Shown here piece after piece: positions 27,256-35,856 of a DNA stretch of 64,000 nt. This stretch comes from Pseudomonadota bacterium (GTDB taxonomy: Bacteria; Myxococcota_A; UBA796; CAJQPC01), in contig JAAESX010000033.1 of assembly GCA_024228935.1 (NCBI GenBank), positions 103,731 through 167,730 of the forward strand, given 5' to 3'. Positions within the stretch are counted from its first letter, which is position 1. Every line of letters starts with the position of its first letter. A model generated the notes under the pieces. The model worked only from the letters and a program-made list of their open reading frames with translations. It did not search any database and had not been told where the DNA came from. A program made the position numbers and the translations under genes.

Positions 27256-27984
27256 TCAAGACTGCGTCAGCGCCTCGACGATGCCGAGCAGTCTCTGCCG
27301 TCGATTCCCTTCCCGCAGGACCTGGACGACGGCGTACCCCGTGACGAGCCCGCGCTTCAGGGGCGAGTCCACGAGCCGCATGTGGCCCGTGAGCGCGTCC
27401 CGCGTCGCCCGTCTCGATGCGCGGTCCACGGACGCGCCGCCCAGGTGCATACATCGTGCGTTCGGCACGATCAGAACGCGGCCGTCCACTCGCTGCGCCA
27501 ACTCGACGTCCTCCATCGCGTGAGGGAAGCCCTCGTCGAACCGCATCGTCGAGCGCATCAGGAGACAAGCGCCCGAGAGTGCGTCGACGTCGGACACCGA
27601 GTCGGGCACGTCGGTGCGCTGACGCAGGCGCCCCGTGCGCGGGTCGAACCGGATGCCCGCGGACTCGATGCCGGACGGCCCGACCAGGACGGGGCCGGCC
27701 AGGGCGACCTCGTCCGAGCAGGCGTGCAGCAGGGCCTCGATGCAGCCGGGCTCGGGGGCAGCGTCGTCGTTCAGGAGCAGCGCGCGGGCGTGACCTCGTC
27801 GCTCCGCCTCAGCCAGGCCGGCGTTGGCCGCACGCGCGAACCCGATGCTCCCCGCGGTCCGCACGTGGTCGACGCTCAGCGGCTCGCCCGACGACCGGTC
27901 GTCGACGACCAGGACCGGGTGCGCGCCACAGGCGGCGAGCGCCTGGTTGAGGGGGCCCGCGTGGTGGGGGACGACAACGATCAT
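27256..27984 (-). CDS. Family 2 glycosyltransferase-like protein
   Basis: 242 residues from ATG 27984, which overlaps the preceding stop (ATGA). The GT-A Rossmann-like start (MIVVVPHHAG, VLVVDDRSSG), the GFARAANAGLAEA helix and the LLLNDDA acidic motif match GT2 enzymes of the rhamnosyltransferase WbbL/RfbF type; AMEDVELAQRV later corresponds to the E/D-D-x-D region. It would move a nucleotide-activated sugar to a growing glycan in the cytoplasm. The acceptor is unknown. It is coupled to the lipoprotein gene at 27981-28616. Confidence 0.83.
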   Translation of the reverse strand: MIVVVPHHAGPLNQALAACGAHPVLVVDDRSSGEPLSVDHVRTAGSIGFARAANAGLAEAERRGHARALLLNDDAAPEPGCIEALLHACSDEVALAGPVLVGPSGIESAGIRFDPRTGRLRQRTDVPDSVSDVDALSGACLLMRSTMRFDEGFPHAMEDVELAQRVDGRVLIVPNARCMHLGGASVDRASRRATRDALTGHMRLVDSPLKRGLVTGYAVVQVLREGNRRQRLLGIVEALTQS

Positions 27985-28616
27985 CCGCCCGGCGGGGTCC
28001 CTCGGTTCATGACGAACTCGACGCCCGAAACGTCCTCGTCGGACTTCACGGGGTTGCACTCGCAGGGGCCCATCGGGTCTTCCTTGCTCGGCCGGCCGTT
28101 CTCGTCCTGGTCGGCGTACGCCGAGAGCCAGATCGGGGTGTCGGCGAGCACCACCATCTCGAACGGTCCGGGCCCGTCGAAGGTGGCCCGCCCGACGATG
28201 TCGGGTCGCTTGTCGCCCTTCAGCGTCTGATCGCCGTCGAAGACGTCGATGGTGATCTTGCCGCCCTGGTAGTCGTCGATGACGAGGGTGCCCGACAGCA
28301 CGATCGTCTCCGAGCCTTCCGGCGGTGGGATGGTCCCGTCGTCGTGAGGCTTCACGCCACCCTCGGGGGGCGGCGTGTTCGGATCGCCCGGCTTGGGCTC
28401 CTCGGGGATGCCCGCGCCGGGCTGCCCCGGATCGCCGGGAGGCACGGGCTGGTCGGGCTGCCCGGGACGGGGCTCGGCGGGGCGGGTCGCGCCGCCGGCA
28501 CCCTCCGTGGACGTGCTTGAGGCGGCCTCCTCCCTCGCCGCTTCGAGGACAGGGTCCCCACCGCAGGCGGGGAGCGCGATCACGAGGGCCAGCAGGACTT
28601 TCGCAGTGCTCGACAT
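27981..28616 (-). CDS. Lipoprotein with Pro-rich stalk
   Basis: 211 residues from ATG 28616. MSSTAKVLLALVIALPAC is a normal lipoprotein signal (Lys at 6, Cys at 18). A stalk rich in Pro, Gly and Glu (about 40-100) leads to a beta-rich domain of about 105 residues, probably an immunoglobulin- or carboxypeptidase-regulatory-like fold (TIVLSGTLVIDDYQGG, WLSAYADQDENG). The last 40 residues contain two close Cys (CEC). No family is recognised. It precedes and overlaps the GT2 gene and diverges from the ICMT-like methyltransferase with 61 bases between. Confidence 0.8.
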   Translation of the reverse strand: MSSTAKVLLALVIALPACGGDPVLEAAREEAASSTSTEGAGGATRPAEPRPGQPDQPVPPGDPGQPGAGIPEEPKPGDPNTPPPEGGVKPHDDGTIPPPEGSETIVLSGTLVIDDYQGGKITIDVFDGDQTLKGDKRPDIVGRATFDGPGPFEMVVLADTPIWLSAYADQDENGRPSKEDPMGPCECNPVKSDEDVSGVEFVMNRGTPPGG

Positions 28617-28677
28617 AGGGGTAGAGTCGCCTCTCTCGATTCGGGGTCCGGCACCGGTGTCTACCGTCCAGAGCGTG

Positions 28678-29253
28678 ATGAAAGTTGCCTTCTCGCCTCC
28701 CATCCTGGGGATGGTGTCGAAAGTCTACATTCCAGTGCTCTTTCCGCTGACGTTCTTGATCGCGCTCACCAGCGTGAAGCTGGACGCGTTCATCGGCTCG
28801 GCCACCGGGCTGACCTGGATCGCCGACGGCTTCCTGCCCGGCGCTCCGGTGAACTACGGGATCGCCGCGCTCACCTTCGTGGCTGGCCTCGTCGCCTGGC
28901 TGCTCACGTACGAGCAGCTGGTGAACAAGGGCGAGGGCAGTCCCTCTCCCACCGCTGGCCGTACGCGGAAGCTCGTCGTGAACGGCATCTACGCGTACTG
29001 CCGCAACCCCAGCGTCTGGGGAAAGCTCATCGGCGTCATGGCCGTGGGCTTCGCGCTCAACTCCGTCTCGTTCTGCTTCGTGCTGCTCCCGGTGCTCCTG
29101 TCCATCTCGCTCGTCGAGAAGGTGGTGCGTCAGGAGCCCCAGCTGGTCGAGGTCTTCGGGCCCGACTACCTCGAGTACCAGAAGCAGGTTCCGCTGTTCG
29201 TTCCCTGGGGGCTCATCATCCCGAGCCGCAAGTTCCAGGGATTTCCGGACTAG
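28678..29253 (+). CDS. Isoprenylcysteine carboxyl methyltransferase/phospholipid methyltransferase-like membrane protein
   Basis: 191 residues from ATG 28678 (GTG 28675 is adjacent). Four or five membrane helices are visible. The C-terminal half has the PEMT/ICMT SAM-binding signature: GIYAYCRNPSVWG followed by EKVVRQEPQLVEVFG-x-x-Y-x-x-Y and a Pro motif (QVPLFVPW). Family members methylate a lipid, isoprenoid or cysteine carboxyl within the membrane; the substrate cannot be inferred. The 59 bases to the radical SAM gene downstream suggest cotranscription. Confidence 0.83.
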   Translation: MKVAFSPPILGMVSKVYIPVLFPLTFLIALTSVKLDAFIGSATGLTWIADGFLPGAPVNYGIAALTFVAGLVAWLLTYEQLVNKGEGSPSPTAGRTRKLVVNGIYAYCRNPSVWGKLIGVMAVGFALNSVSFCFVLLPVLLSISLVEKVVRQEPQLVEVFGPDYLEYQKQVPLFVPWGLIIPSRKFQGFPD

Positions 29254-29312
29254 ACCCCTGAGTGTCCCGGGCTATGGGTCCGGGCACATCTCCACAACCG
29301 TCGAGGATCGAC

Positions 29313-30764
29313 ATGTCCGTCACGCTCGTAAACCCGCCTGAGCAGCTTCGCGTCTGGGCCGGGATTCCCAAGGCCATGGCGCATGGCGTCTACTGCTTCC
29401 CGCCCCTTGGGCTGATGTACGTGCAGGCCTCGGTCGAGGCGCGCACCCCCCACAAGTGCGACATCTACGATCCGGTCGTCGACGACCTGGACTACCCGGA
29501 CTTCGAGGCCGAGCTGCGCCGCATGCCGCTCGATCTGGTCGGCGTCGAGGCGTACACGCACAGCCTCGCCGACGTGCAGATGACGATCAACACGATCAAG
29601 AAGATCAACCCGAACGCGACCATCGTGCTCGGCGGTCCGCACTGCACGATGTTCCCCGACTACGCCATCCAGCTCGATGGCGTCGACGTCTCCGTGAACG
29701 GTGACGGCGAGGACGCTTTCGTCGAGATCGTCGAGGCCTACCACTCCGGCAAGTCCTACGAGGGCATCGAGGGCGTCTGGTTCAAGGACAACGACGGCAC
29801 CATCGTCAAGAACGAGGAGCGCAAGTCCACCAAGCGTCTCGACGCGTACCCGTGGCCGGATCGCACTCGCACCCGGTACCAGGACTACTACCTGCCGGGC
29901 ACGAAGAACCCGATGGTCACCACGGCCATCACCAGCCGCGGCTGTCCCCACTCCTGCCCGTTCTGCCTGACCTACAAGAAGCAGTACCGGATCCGGGACA
30001 TCGACAACATCCTGGACGAGATCGAGCACTGCCTGTCGCTCGGCATCACCGAGACGCACTTCATCGACGACCTGTTCACGCCGAACAGCCAGTGGGTCCT
30101 GAAGTTCTGTGACGAGGTCGAGCGCCGCGGTCTGAAGTTCAACTGGGGCTACAAGACCACCATCGCCGGCACGACCCGCGAGCAGATCCGCCGCTGTGGC
30201 GAGACCGGCTGCACGAAGATCCACTTCGGCGTCGAGTCTGCGAACAACGAAGGCCTGGACATCCTCGGCAAGCACTGCGACACCGACGACGTCCACCGCG
30301 TCTTCAAGTGGTGCCGCGAGGAGGGCGTCCGCAGCGTCGCCTACATCATGCTCGCCGGCCCGCACGAGCGCACGATGGAGGAGGCCGTCTCCAACGTCGA
30401 CGAGATGCTCAAGCTGGACGCCGACTACGCGGTCTTCGCCGTGTTCTCGCCGTACCCGGGCACCGACTCCTTCGAGGAGGGTGCGAAGAAGGGGCTCTAC
30501 GCCGCCGACTGCTGGGACCAGATGATGCGCGACCCGCTCTGCGGCGTCGAGGTACCTGCCGCTTGGGAGGAGCACCTGAACAAGGCCGAGATCCTCGAGC
30601 TGCTGAAGGTCGCCCACCGCAAGTTCTACATGCGCCCCCGCTTCATGGCCCGCGCGGCCCTGAACCTGGCGAGCGTCGACGAGTTCAAGCGCCTGACCGG
30701 TGGAGCCCTCTCCATCCTCAAGCTCGAGCTGCTGAACGCCACGTCGCGGACCGCCCCGGTCTAG
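29313..30764 (+). CDS. B12-binding-domain radical SAM protein 1
   Basis: 483 residues from ATG 29313 with GAGG upstream. The N-terminal cobalamin-binding-like domain (about 1-140; NPPEQLR, FPPLGLMYV, VLGGPHCTMF, GDGEDAF) precedes the radical SAM core. The cluster-binding motif CPHSCPFC (about 210-217) supplies three Cys to a [4Fe-4S] cluster that cleaves SAM. The FGVES and AYIMLAGPHE segments are typical of BchE/HpnP-type class B enzymes, which methylate or rearrange unactivated carbons of pigments, hopanoids and lipids. The substrate is unknown. A second such enzyme lies at 34166-35734. Confidence 0.88.
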   Translation: MSVTLVNPPEQLRVWAGIPKAMAHGVYCFPPLGLMYVQASVEARTPHKCDIYDPVVDDLDYPDFEAELRRMPLDLVGVEAYTHSLADVQMTINTIKKINPNATIVLGGPHCTMFPDYAIQLDGVDVSVNGDGEDAFVEIVEAYHSGKSYEGIEGVWFKDNDGTIVKNEERKSTKRLDAYPWPDRTRTRYQDYYLPGTKNPMVTTAITSRGCPHSCPFCLTYKKQYRIRDIDNILDEIEHCLSLGITETHFIDDLFTPNSQWVLKFCDEVERRGLKFNWGYKTTIAGTTREQIRRCGETGCTKIHFGVESANNEGLDILGKHCDTDDVHRVFKWCREEGVRSVAYIMLAGPHERTMEEAVSNVDEMLKLDADYAVFAVFSPYPGTDSFEEGAKKGLYAADCWDQMMRDPLCGVEVPAAWEEHLNKAEILELLKVAHRKFYMRPRFMARAALNLASVDEFKRLTGGALSILKLELLNATSRTAPV

Positions 30765-30771
30765 CGAGCAC

Positions 30772-30854
30772 GCCTTTTTCTGAAAGGCTCGAATGACTGC
30801 CCGATCGCTTCGTAGTTCTACGCGGCGGTCGGGCAGTCGCTCGTTGTGAGCGAC
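30772..30854 (+). other. Three consecutive hairpins in the radical SAM 3' intergenic region
   Basis: Hairpin 1 pairs GCCTTT (30772-30777) with AAAGGC (30783-30788). Hairpin 2 pairs GACTGCCCGA (30795-30804) with TCGGGCAGTC (30829-30838), with an inner CGTAG/CTACG stem (30811-30822). Hairpin 3 pairs GTCGCTC (30836-30842) with GAGCGAC (30848-30854) and competes with the end of hairpin 2 over three bases. No U-run follows hairpin 2 or 3, so simple intrinsic termination is uncertain; a processing-stable 3' end or a small structured RNA is possible. Confidence 0.6.
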
Positions 30855-30927
30855 AGGGAGGACGGGCCCTGACATCCTGTCCGACCGCCCAACACTCCGC
30901 GCTCGCGGAGCCGAGGTAGGCTGGGTC

Positions 30928-31179
30928 GTGGTGATCCTCCTGCTCCTCGCTGGACTCTCGTTCCCCCAGAAGGTCCGTGCCGCTGAGAAGCAGGCCGCGC
31001 GTGTCCAGGCCGAAGCGGCGCTCGTACACGGCCTTGTCGACGCCGCGACCGATGCGGGTCGGCCTCAGGCCCTGGCCCCTCTGCGCTCGCACGCCACCGA
31101 GCTGCACGAGGCCGTCGAGCGGCTGACGCTCACGGTCGAACAGCTGAAGGTCGCCGAGGTCAGCCCCCCGTCGCCGTGA
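30928..31179 (+). CDS. Small secreted helical protein
   Basis: 83 residues from GTG 30928. MVILLLLAGLSFPQKVRA looks like a short signal peptide. The remainder is a single predicted amphipathic helix region rich in Ala, Glu and Leu (about 19-75), probably a coiled coil, with a short Pro/Ser tail. No family is recognised. Its last 20 bases overlap the 3' end of the convergent kinase-ATPase gene. Short, but the signal sequence and absence of a better frame on this strand support it. Confidence 0.5.
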   Translation: MVILLLLAGLSFPQKVRAAEKQAARVQAEAALVHGLVDAATDAGRPQALAPLRSHATELHEAVERLTLTVEQLKVAEVSPPSP

Positions 31180-34126
31180 GCTCGGCGAGGCGCTCCTCGA
31201 CGTTGGTCAGGAGTCCGCCCATCGCACCCGCGGCCCGGAGTTGCTGGACCGCCGCTCGATAGGCCCGAATGGCTTCGGCGCGGCGCCCCGCCTCTCGCCA
31301 GATGTCCCCGAGCTGGGCGTTCGCGCTCGAGGCGCCCACCAGGTCTCCGGCGCGCTCGAACAGGGCGCCAGCCCGCTTCAGGGCGTAGCTCGCGTCCACC
31401 ATCTGCCCAAGGCGAGCCAGGATGCGGGCCCGGTCGAGCGAGCAGGCCCCGCTCCTCGACCAGTCCGAGATCTCCTCGTAGATCTCGGCCGCGCTGCTCA
31501 ACATCTCGCGTGCCTCGTCCGGCTGGCCCCGCTTGTCGAGGAGCTGGGCGCGGGCGCGAACGACCGAAGCCAGCAGCCGCGACTCGCTCATGCCCCGGAG
31601 CGCCTGCTCGGCATGGTCCAGGTCGCGCTGGGCCTCGTCCAGCTTGCCGAGCGTCAGCGCCAGCCGGCCGGACACCGCCTGTGCGCGGGCGAGGCGTCGG
31701 TCCAGACCCAGGGCCCTGCTGATCGCCACGGCTTCCTGGGCGTGGGAGGCCCCTTCGATCAGCTCGTCCGCGGCCAGCCCCAGCTCGCCGCGCAGCATCA
31801 GGCCATCGACCCGGCGCCAGTCGCGCTTCTCGACCCCGAGGTCAGCCAGGATGGCGTCGTGCTGGTCGAGCAGGATGCGCGCCCGTTCCGTCCCGCCTCC
31901 GGTGATCGACGCGGCGATGCCTTCCTGCAAGAGCGCCAGCGCGCTGGTGGCTCGCCCGCTCTCCAGCAGGTGGTGGGCGATGCGCACGGGGTCGGCTCCG
32001 CGCTGCTGGAGCGTCTCGGCGCAGGTCCGGTTGTGGACCTTGAGGCGGCCGCTGGAGCGCGCTCGCTCGACCAGGTGCTCACGCAGCATGGCGTGGACGA
32101 ACGACCAGCCCGCTTCTGGACCGGCGTCGCCACAGCGAGCGAGCCTCGACCTGATCAGCGTGTCGACCAGGTCCGGCATCGGGATGGCCCAGGACCGCTC
32201 GCAGGCCGCGGCCCACTCGCCCGGGTCGATCTCCTGGCCCAGCACCGCGGCGAGCTCGAGCGCCCGCAGGTCGTCCGGTGGACGGAAGTCGATGGCGCCG
32301 GCCAGGCGGCGCGCCCACATCCGGCGCAGGTTCTCGGGCAGCTCGACGGTGGCGTCGTCTCGGATCCGGAAGCCCTCGTCGCCGACCTCGAGCAGGTCCC
32401 GCTCGACCCAGTCGGCGACCAGCTGGACGGCGAACAGCGGGTTCCCCGCCGAGCGCGCCGCTACTTGCTCGGCGAGCTCGCCGTCCATCCCGAGCAGTCC
32501 GCGCGCCAGGTCCGCCCGGTCCGAGGGCTCCAGGGCGGGGACCGTGATGCGTAGCGCCCGCTCGTGGTGGGCGGTCATCAGCGCCTCGAACCTCGAGGCA
32601 GCGAGCTTCTCGCGGGCCATGCCCTCGTCCTGGGCGGTCATCAGCAGCAGGACGCGGGTGTTGGGGGTCTCGTCGAGCAGCTGGTGGGCCAGGGAGATGG
32701 CCTCGGGCGACCACTGCACGTCGTCGAGCCAGCAGATGACGGGTCGCTCGCGAGCGATGCGCTCCAGCAGCCGCAGCACGACTGCTCGGCGCTCGCGGGG
32801 GCTGCGGAAGTGGACGCGCTTCCGGTTGGGGCCGCGACCGACGAGGGCCTGCAGCGCGTCGACCTCGTACGGATCCGCGGGGCCGTACAGACGCAGCCAC
32901 TCGACGATCTGGTCGCGTAGCGGCTCGGGGCGCTCCTCGAGCCCCAGGCACTTCATGGTCCGCGCCAGCATCGGTCCCAGGCCGTCTTGCGGTCCGCCGT
33001 CCCAGCCGTACGAGGCCTGGACGAGGTTGGCCTCGCCCAACTCGTGCGCTCGGCGACCGAGCCACTCGGCCAGACGGCTCTTGCCCGTTCCGGCGGCCCC
33101 GGTGAGCGCGACGACCTCGGCGCCGCTCTGGTGCACGCGGTCCAGCGCCTCCCAGAGCGCGGCGCGCTGCCGGGCCCGGTCGACGAGAGGGATGGTCCGA
33201 AGCCCGTACAGCCCCAGGCCCGCGCCCACCAGCACGCTGCCCGGGTTCTGGGTCCTGCGTCGCGGGTGCTCGCGGCGTGAGCCGTCGAGGGCTCGGAGCG
33301 CGGCGGCGGCATCGGCCGCTCGCTGGAAGCGCTTGCGCCGGTCCTTCGCCATCAGGCTGTCCACCCAGCGCTGGAGCCCGCCGGGGACCTCGAAGGGGGC
33401 GAACACACGCGGGACCGACTTCTGGAGGTGGGCCTGGCGCATCTGCTTGATGGTCGACGCGGCGAACGGGCCCCGACCCGTGAGGATGCGGAACACCAGG
33501 CAGCCGACGGCGTAGAGATCGGTCCAGGGACCCTGCTCGCGGATCCGGCTGTGCCACTGCTCGGGGGCCATGTAGTGCGGTGTTCCGAGCAGCCGACGAA
33601 TGTCCTTCTCGGGCTCGTTTCGTACGGCCAACCCGAAGTCTGCGAGCTTCAGACCGGGGCGCGGCTCGGTCGGACCGCAGAACAGGATGTTCGCGGGCTT
33701 CAGATCGCGGTGGACGACCCCACCGGCGTGGGCGTGGGCGAGCGCGTCGAGCAGTGTCAGCAGGATGCCGCGAAGCGTGGGCCAGTCCTGGGGCGTCGGG
33801 ATGTCGTCGAGGGTTCCACCGCCCGCCCACTCCATGACCAGGTACGGCGACCCGCTCGCGACGGCGCCCTCGGTGTCGAGCTCGAGCTCGAGCGGGATCA
33901 CGCCGTGGTCGTAGATCGTGATGATGTGCGGGTGATCGAGGGTCGCGACGGCGCGCACTTCGTTCTTGATCGCCAGGAGCGCCCGCTCGTTCATCGCGAG
34001 CTCGGGCTTCAGGACCTTGACGGCGACAGGCAGCCGGCTGTCGGCGTGCCGTCCGAACCAGACGTCTCCGTTCGCACCCTTTCCGATCTTCTTGTCGAGT
34101 CGGAAGGGCCCAAGCCCGTAGCTCAC
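31160..34126 (-). CDS. Ser/Thr kinase fused to a P-loop ATPase and TPR-like repeats
   Basis: 988 residues, no membrane segment. The kinase domain (about 5-280) has GKGANGD, VAVKVLK, HRDLKPANIL, a standard DFG and GTPHYMAPEQ. A P-loop ATPase of the AAA_16/STAND type follows: Walker A GAAGTGKS near 342, Walker B VICWLDDVQW near 460, then helical parts to about 690. The C-terminal 300 residues look like tetratricopeptide repeats (ALLQEGIAAS, ARAQAVSGRLALTLGK, AIRAYRAAVQQL). Such kinase-ATPase-TPR proteins are large cytosolic signal integrators in Myxococcota; the partner is unknown. It is monocistronic and overlaps the convergent small gene by 20 bases. Confidence 0.92.
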   Translation of the reverse strand: MSYGLGPFRLDKKIGKGANGDVWFGRHADSRLPVAVKVLKPELAMNERALLAIKNEVRAVATLDHPHIITIYDHGVIPLELELDTEGAVASGSPYLVMEWAGGGTLDDIPTPQDWPTLRGILLTLLDALAHAHAGGVVHRDLKPANILFCGPTEPRPGLKLADFGLAVRNEPEKDIRRLLGTPHYMAPEQWHSRIREQGPWTDLYAVGCLVFRILTGRGPFAASTIKQMRQAHLQKSVPRVFAPFEVPGGLQRWVDSLMAKDRRKRFQRAADAAAALRALDGSRREHPRRRTQNPGSVLVGAGLGLYGLRTIPLVDRARQRAALWEALDRVHQSGAEVVALTGAAGTGKSRLAEWLGRRAHELGEANLVQASYGWDGGPQDGLGPMLARTMKCLGLEERPEPLRDQIVEWLRLYGPADPYEVDALQALVGRGPNRKRVHFRSPRERRAVVLRLLERIARERPVICWLDDVQWSPEAISLAHQLLDETPNTRVLLLMTAQDEGMAREKLAASRFEALMTAHHERALRITVPALEPSDRADLARGLLGMDGELAEQVAARSAGNPLFAVQLVADWVERDLLEVGDEGFRIRDDATVELPENLRRMWARRLAGAIDFRPPDDLRALELAAVLGQEIDPGEWAAACERSWAIPMPDLVDTLIRSRLARCGDAGPEAGWSFVHAMLREHLVERARSSGRLKVHNRTCAETLQQRGADPVRIAHHLLESGRATSALALLQEGIAASITGGGTERARILLDQHDAILADLGVEKRDWRRVDGLMLRGELGLAADELIEGASHAQEAVAISRALGLDRRLARAQAVSGRLALTLGKLDEAQRDLDHAEQALRGMSESRLLASVVRARAQLLDKRGQPDEAREMLSSAAEIYEEISDWSRSGACSLDRARILARLGQMVDASYALKRAGALFERAGDLVGASSANAQLGDIWREAGRRAEAIRAYRAAVQQLRAAGAMGGLLTNVEERLAELTATGG

Positions 34127-34165
34127 CGATCTCCCCGCGAGGGGGCCGATTCTAACCCCGGCCCA

Positions 34166-35734
34166 TCAGGTCGTGATGATGGTGTCCATGTTGGCCCACC
34201 GACGCCACAGCGTCTTCGTGAGCTCACCCTCGACAGCCATGCGCGCGCACGCCTGACCCATCTTGATGAAGTTGGCGCCGTGGGCCACCTGGATCAGCGG
34301 CCACGGGTGCTTCTTCAGGAACTCGGACTTGCTGGCGGCACGGAGCGCGGACTTCGGGATCCACGACTTCGACTGCATCTGGATCAGCGCGATCCAGAAC
34401 GTGTCCTCGACGGGCCGGGGGTACTTCAGGTTGACCCGGTGCTGGTAGAAGACGCGCGTGTTGGTGCCTTCGACGTCGTACTTGGAGATGATCTTGTTGG
34501 CGAGGAGCTTGTTGACCAACTCGCTCCCCGGGAAGACCGTCATCGAGAACAGGTACAGGTCGTAGGGAGCGGGGAAGCTCTCGACCATCTTGAACAGCGA
34601 CTCCTTGTCGCCCTGGGTGCTGACCGGGTCGTCGAAGATGAGCTGGAAGTGCCCCTTGATCCCGAGCCGGTGGTACAGCTGCGCGATGTCCTCGACCGTC
34701 TTGTTCTTCACGCGGCGGTCGTACAGGTGGCCGGTGACCCGCTCGCTGGACTGGATGCCCATGTAGACGCTGACCAGGCCGGCGTCTCGGAGCATCGTCA
34801 TGCGCTCCTCGCTCACGAGCTTGGGCTCGATGAAGATCTCGAAGGGGAGGCCGATCTCGCGGGGGTAGATCTCGCAGAAGTCCTCGAGCCAGGCCTTCTG
34901 GAAGTTGAAGACCTCGTCGTCGAAGCGGATGCGCTTGATGTCCCAGTGCTTCCGCGCTTCCTTGATCTCGTCGACCATCGAGCGGGGGGACCGGACCCGG
35001 AACCACTTCTGGCCCGGGTAGACGTCCTTCTTGTAGGTGGAGTTGTAGCAGTAGCTGCACTTGTAGATGCAGCCGCGGCTCCCCATCATCTGGAAGACGG
35101 GATCCCCGTGCATGGGGTCGCCCTTGGTGAGGGCCTTGCCGTAGATGAGCCACTTGTCGTCGTGGCTGGTGTAGTCGCGGTACTCCAGGTCATCGAGGTC
35201 CTTGATCAGGGGACGCAGGCCGTTGGTCTTGACCGAGCCGTCCTCCATCTGCAGGTCGACGTTCTGGACCGTCGTGATGTCCTCGCCGTCCCGCAGCCGG
35301 TCGGCCAGGTCGGTCAGCGCGAGCTCGCCTTCGCCCTTCAGGACCATGTCGGCCGTCTCGATGCACTCCTGGGGCACCAGCGTGGGGTGCATGCCGCCCC
35401 ACAGGATGCAGACGTTGCTCTGCTCGTTGAGGAAGCGCGTGAGCTGGCGAGTCACCTGGTAGTAGGCGCTCGCGCGGATGCTGAAGCAGACGAGGTCGAG
35501 CCGGTTGTCGGCGATCGTCTTCTGCAGGTTCGCGAGCTCCTTGTCCGTCGGCGGATGCAGGTGGTTGCTGATCCAGTCCTTGAAGTAGATCTCGGTGACG
35601 TGGTGGCCCGAGGCCCGCAGGTGCGCCGCGATGATCCGGACGGCGTTGTTCTCGACGTCGTACATCGAGACGATGCCGATGCGGGGGCCACGCCCCTTCG
35701 TGCTCTCGACGAGGGTGCGGATGCGGTCGTTCAT
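34166..35734 (-). CDS. B12-binding-domain radical SAM protein 2
   Basis: 522 residues from ATG 35734, with GGAGA 6 bases upstream. N-terminal cobalamin-binding-like domain (about 20-180; YDVENNAVRIIAAHLRASG, LWGGMHPTLVPQE, GEGELAL), then the radical SAM motif CIYKCSYC near 221-228 and an IRFDDEVF segment. A C-terminal region of about 120 residues is family-specific. Enzymes of this class methylate or remodel carbon skeletons; substrate unknown. It differs clearly from the other radical SAM protein at 29313, so it is not a recent duplicate. The kinase-ATPase gene lies just downstream on the same strand. Confidence 0.88.
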   Translation of the reverse strand: MNDRIRTLVESTKGRGPRIGIVSMYDVENNAVRIIAAHLRASGHHVTEIYFKDWISNHLHPPTDKELANLQKTIADNRLDLVCFSIRASAYYQVTRQLTRFLNEQSNVCILWGGMHPTLVPQECIETADMVLKGEGELALTDLADRLRDGEDITTVQNVDLQMEDGSVKTNGLRPLIKDLDDLEYRDYTSHDDKWLIYGKALTKGDPMHGDPVFQMMGSRGCIYKCSYCYNSTYKKDVYPGQKWFRVRSPRSMVDEIKEARKHWDIKRIRFDDEVFNFQKAWLEDFCEIYPREIGLPFEIFIEPKLVSEERMTMLRDAGLVSVYMGIQSSERVTGHLYDRRVKNKTVEDIAQLYHRLGIKGHFQLIFDDPVSTQGDKESLFKMVESFPAPYDLYLFSMTVFPGSELVNKLLANKIISKYDVEGTNTRVFYQHRVNLKYPRPVEDTFWIALIQMQSKSWIPKSALRAASKSEFLKKHPWPLIQVAHGANFIKMGQACARMAVEGELTKTLWRRWANMDTIITT

Positions 35735-35821
35735 CGGTTCTCCAGGGGCGCGAGCGGGGCCACGCTTTGTAGCCATGGGCAGGTCGATCGTTGCGATCGC
35801 ACGTGTCGCGCTGAGGGAGCC

Positions 35822-35827
35822 TATTAT
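35822..35827 (+). promoter_or_regulatory. Candidate -10 element upstream of the 35857 gene
   Basis: TATTAT stands out in a roughly 70 percent GC intergenic region, 30 bases before the TTG start. No convincing -35 box is seen at 16-18 bases upstream, so this is only a candidate. Confidence 0.25.
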
Positions 35828-35856
35828 GCCTGCTCGCCGCCTGCCCGGAGACCCTC

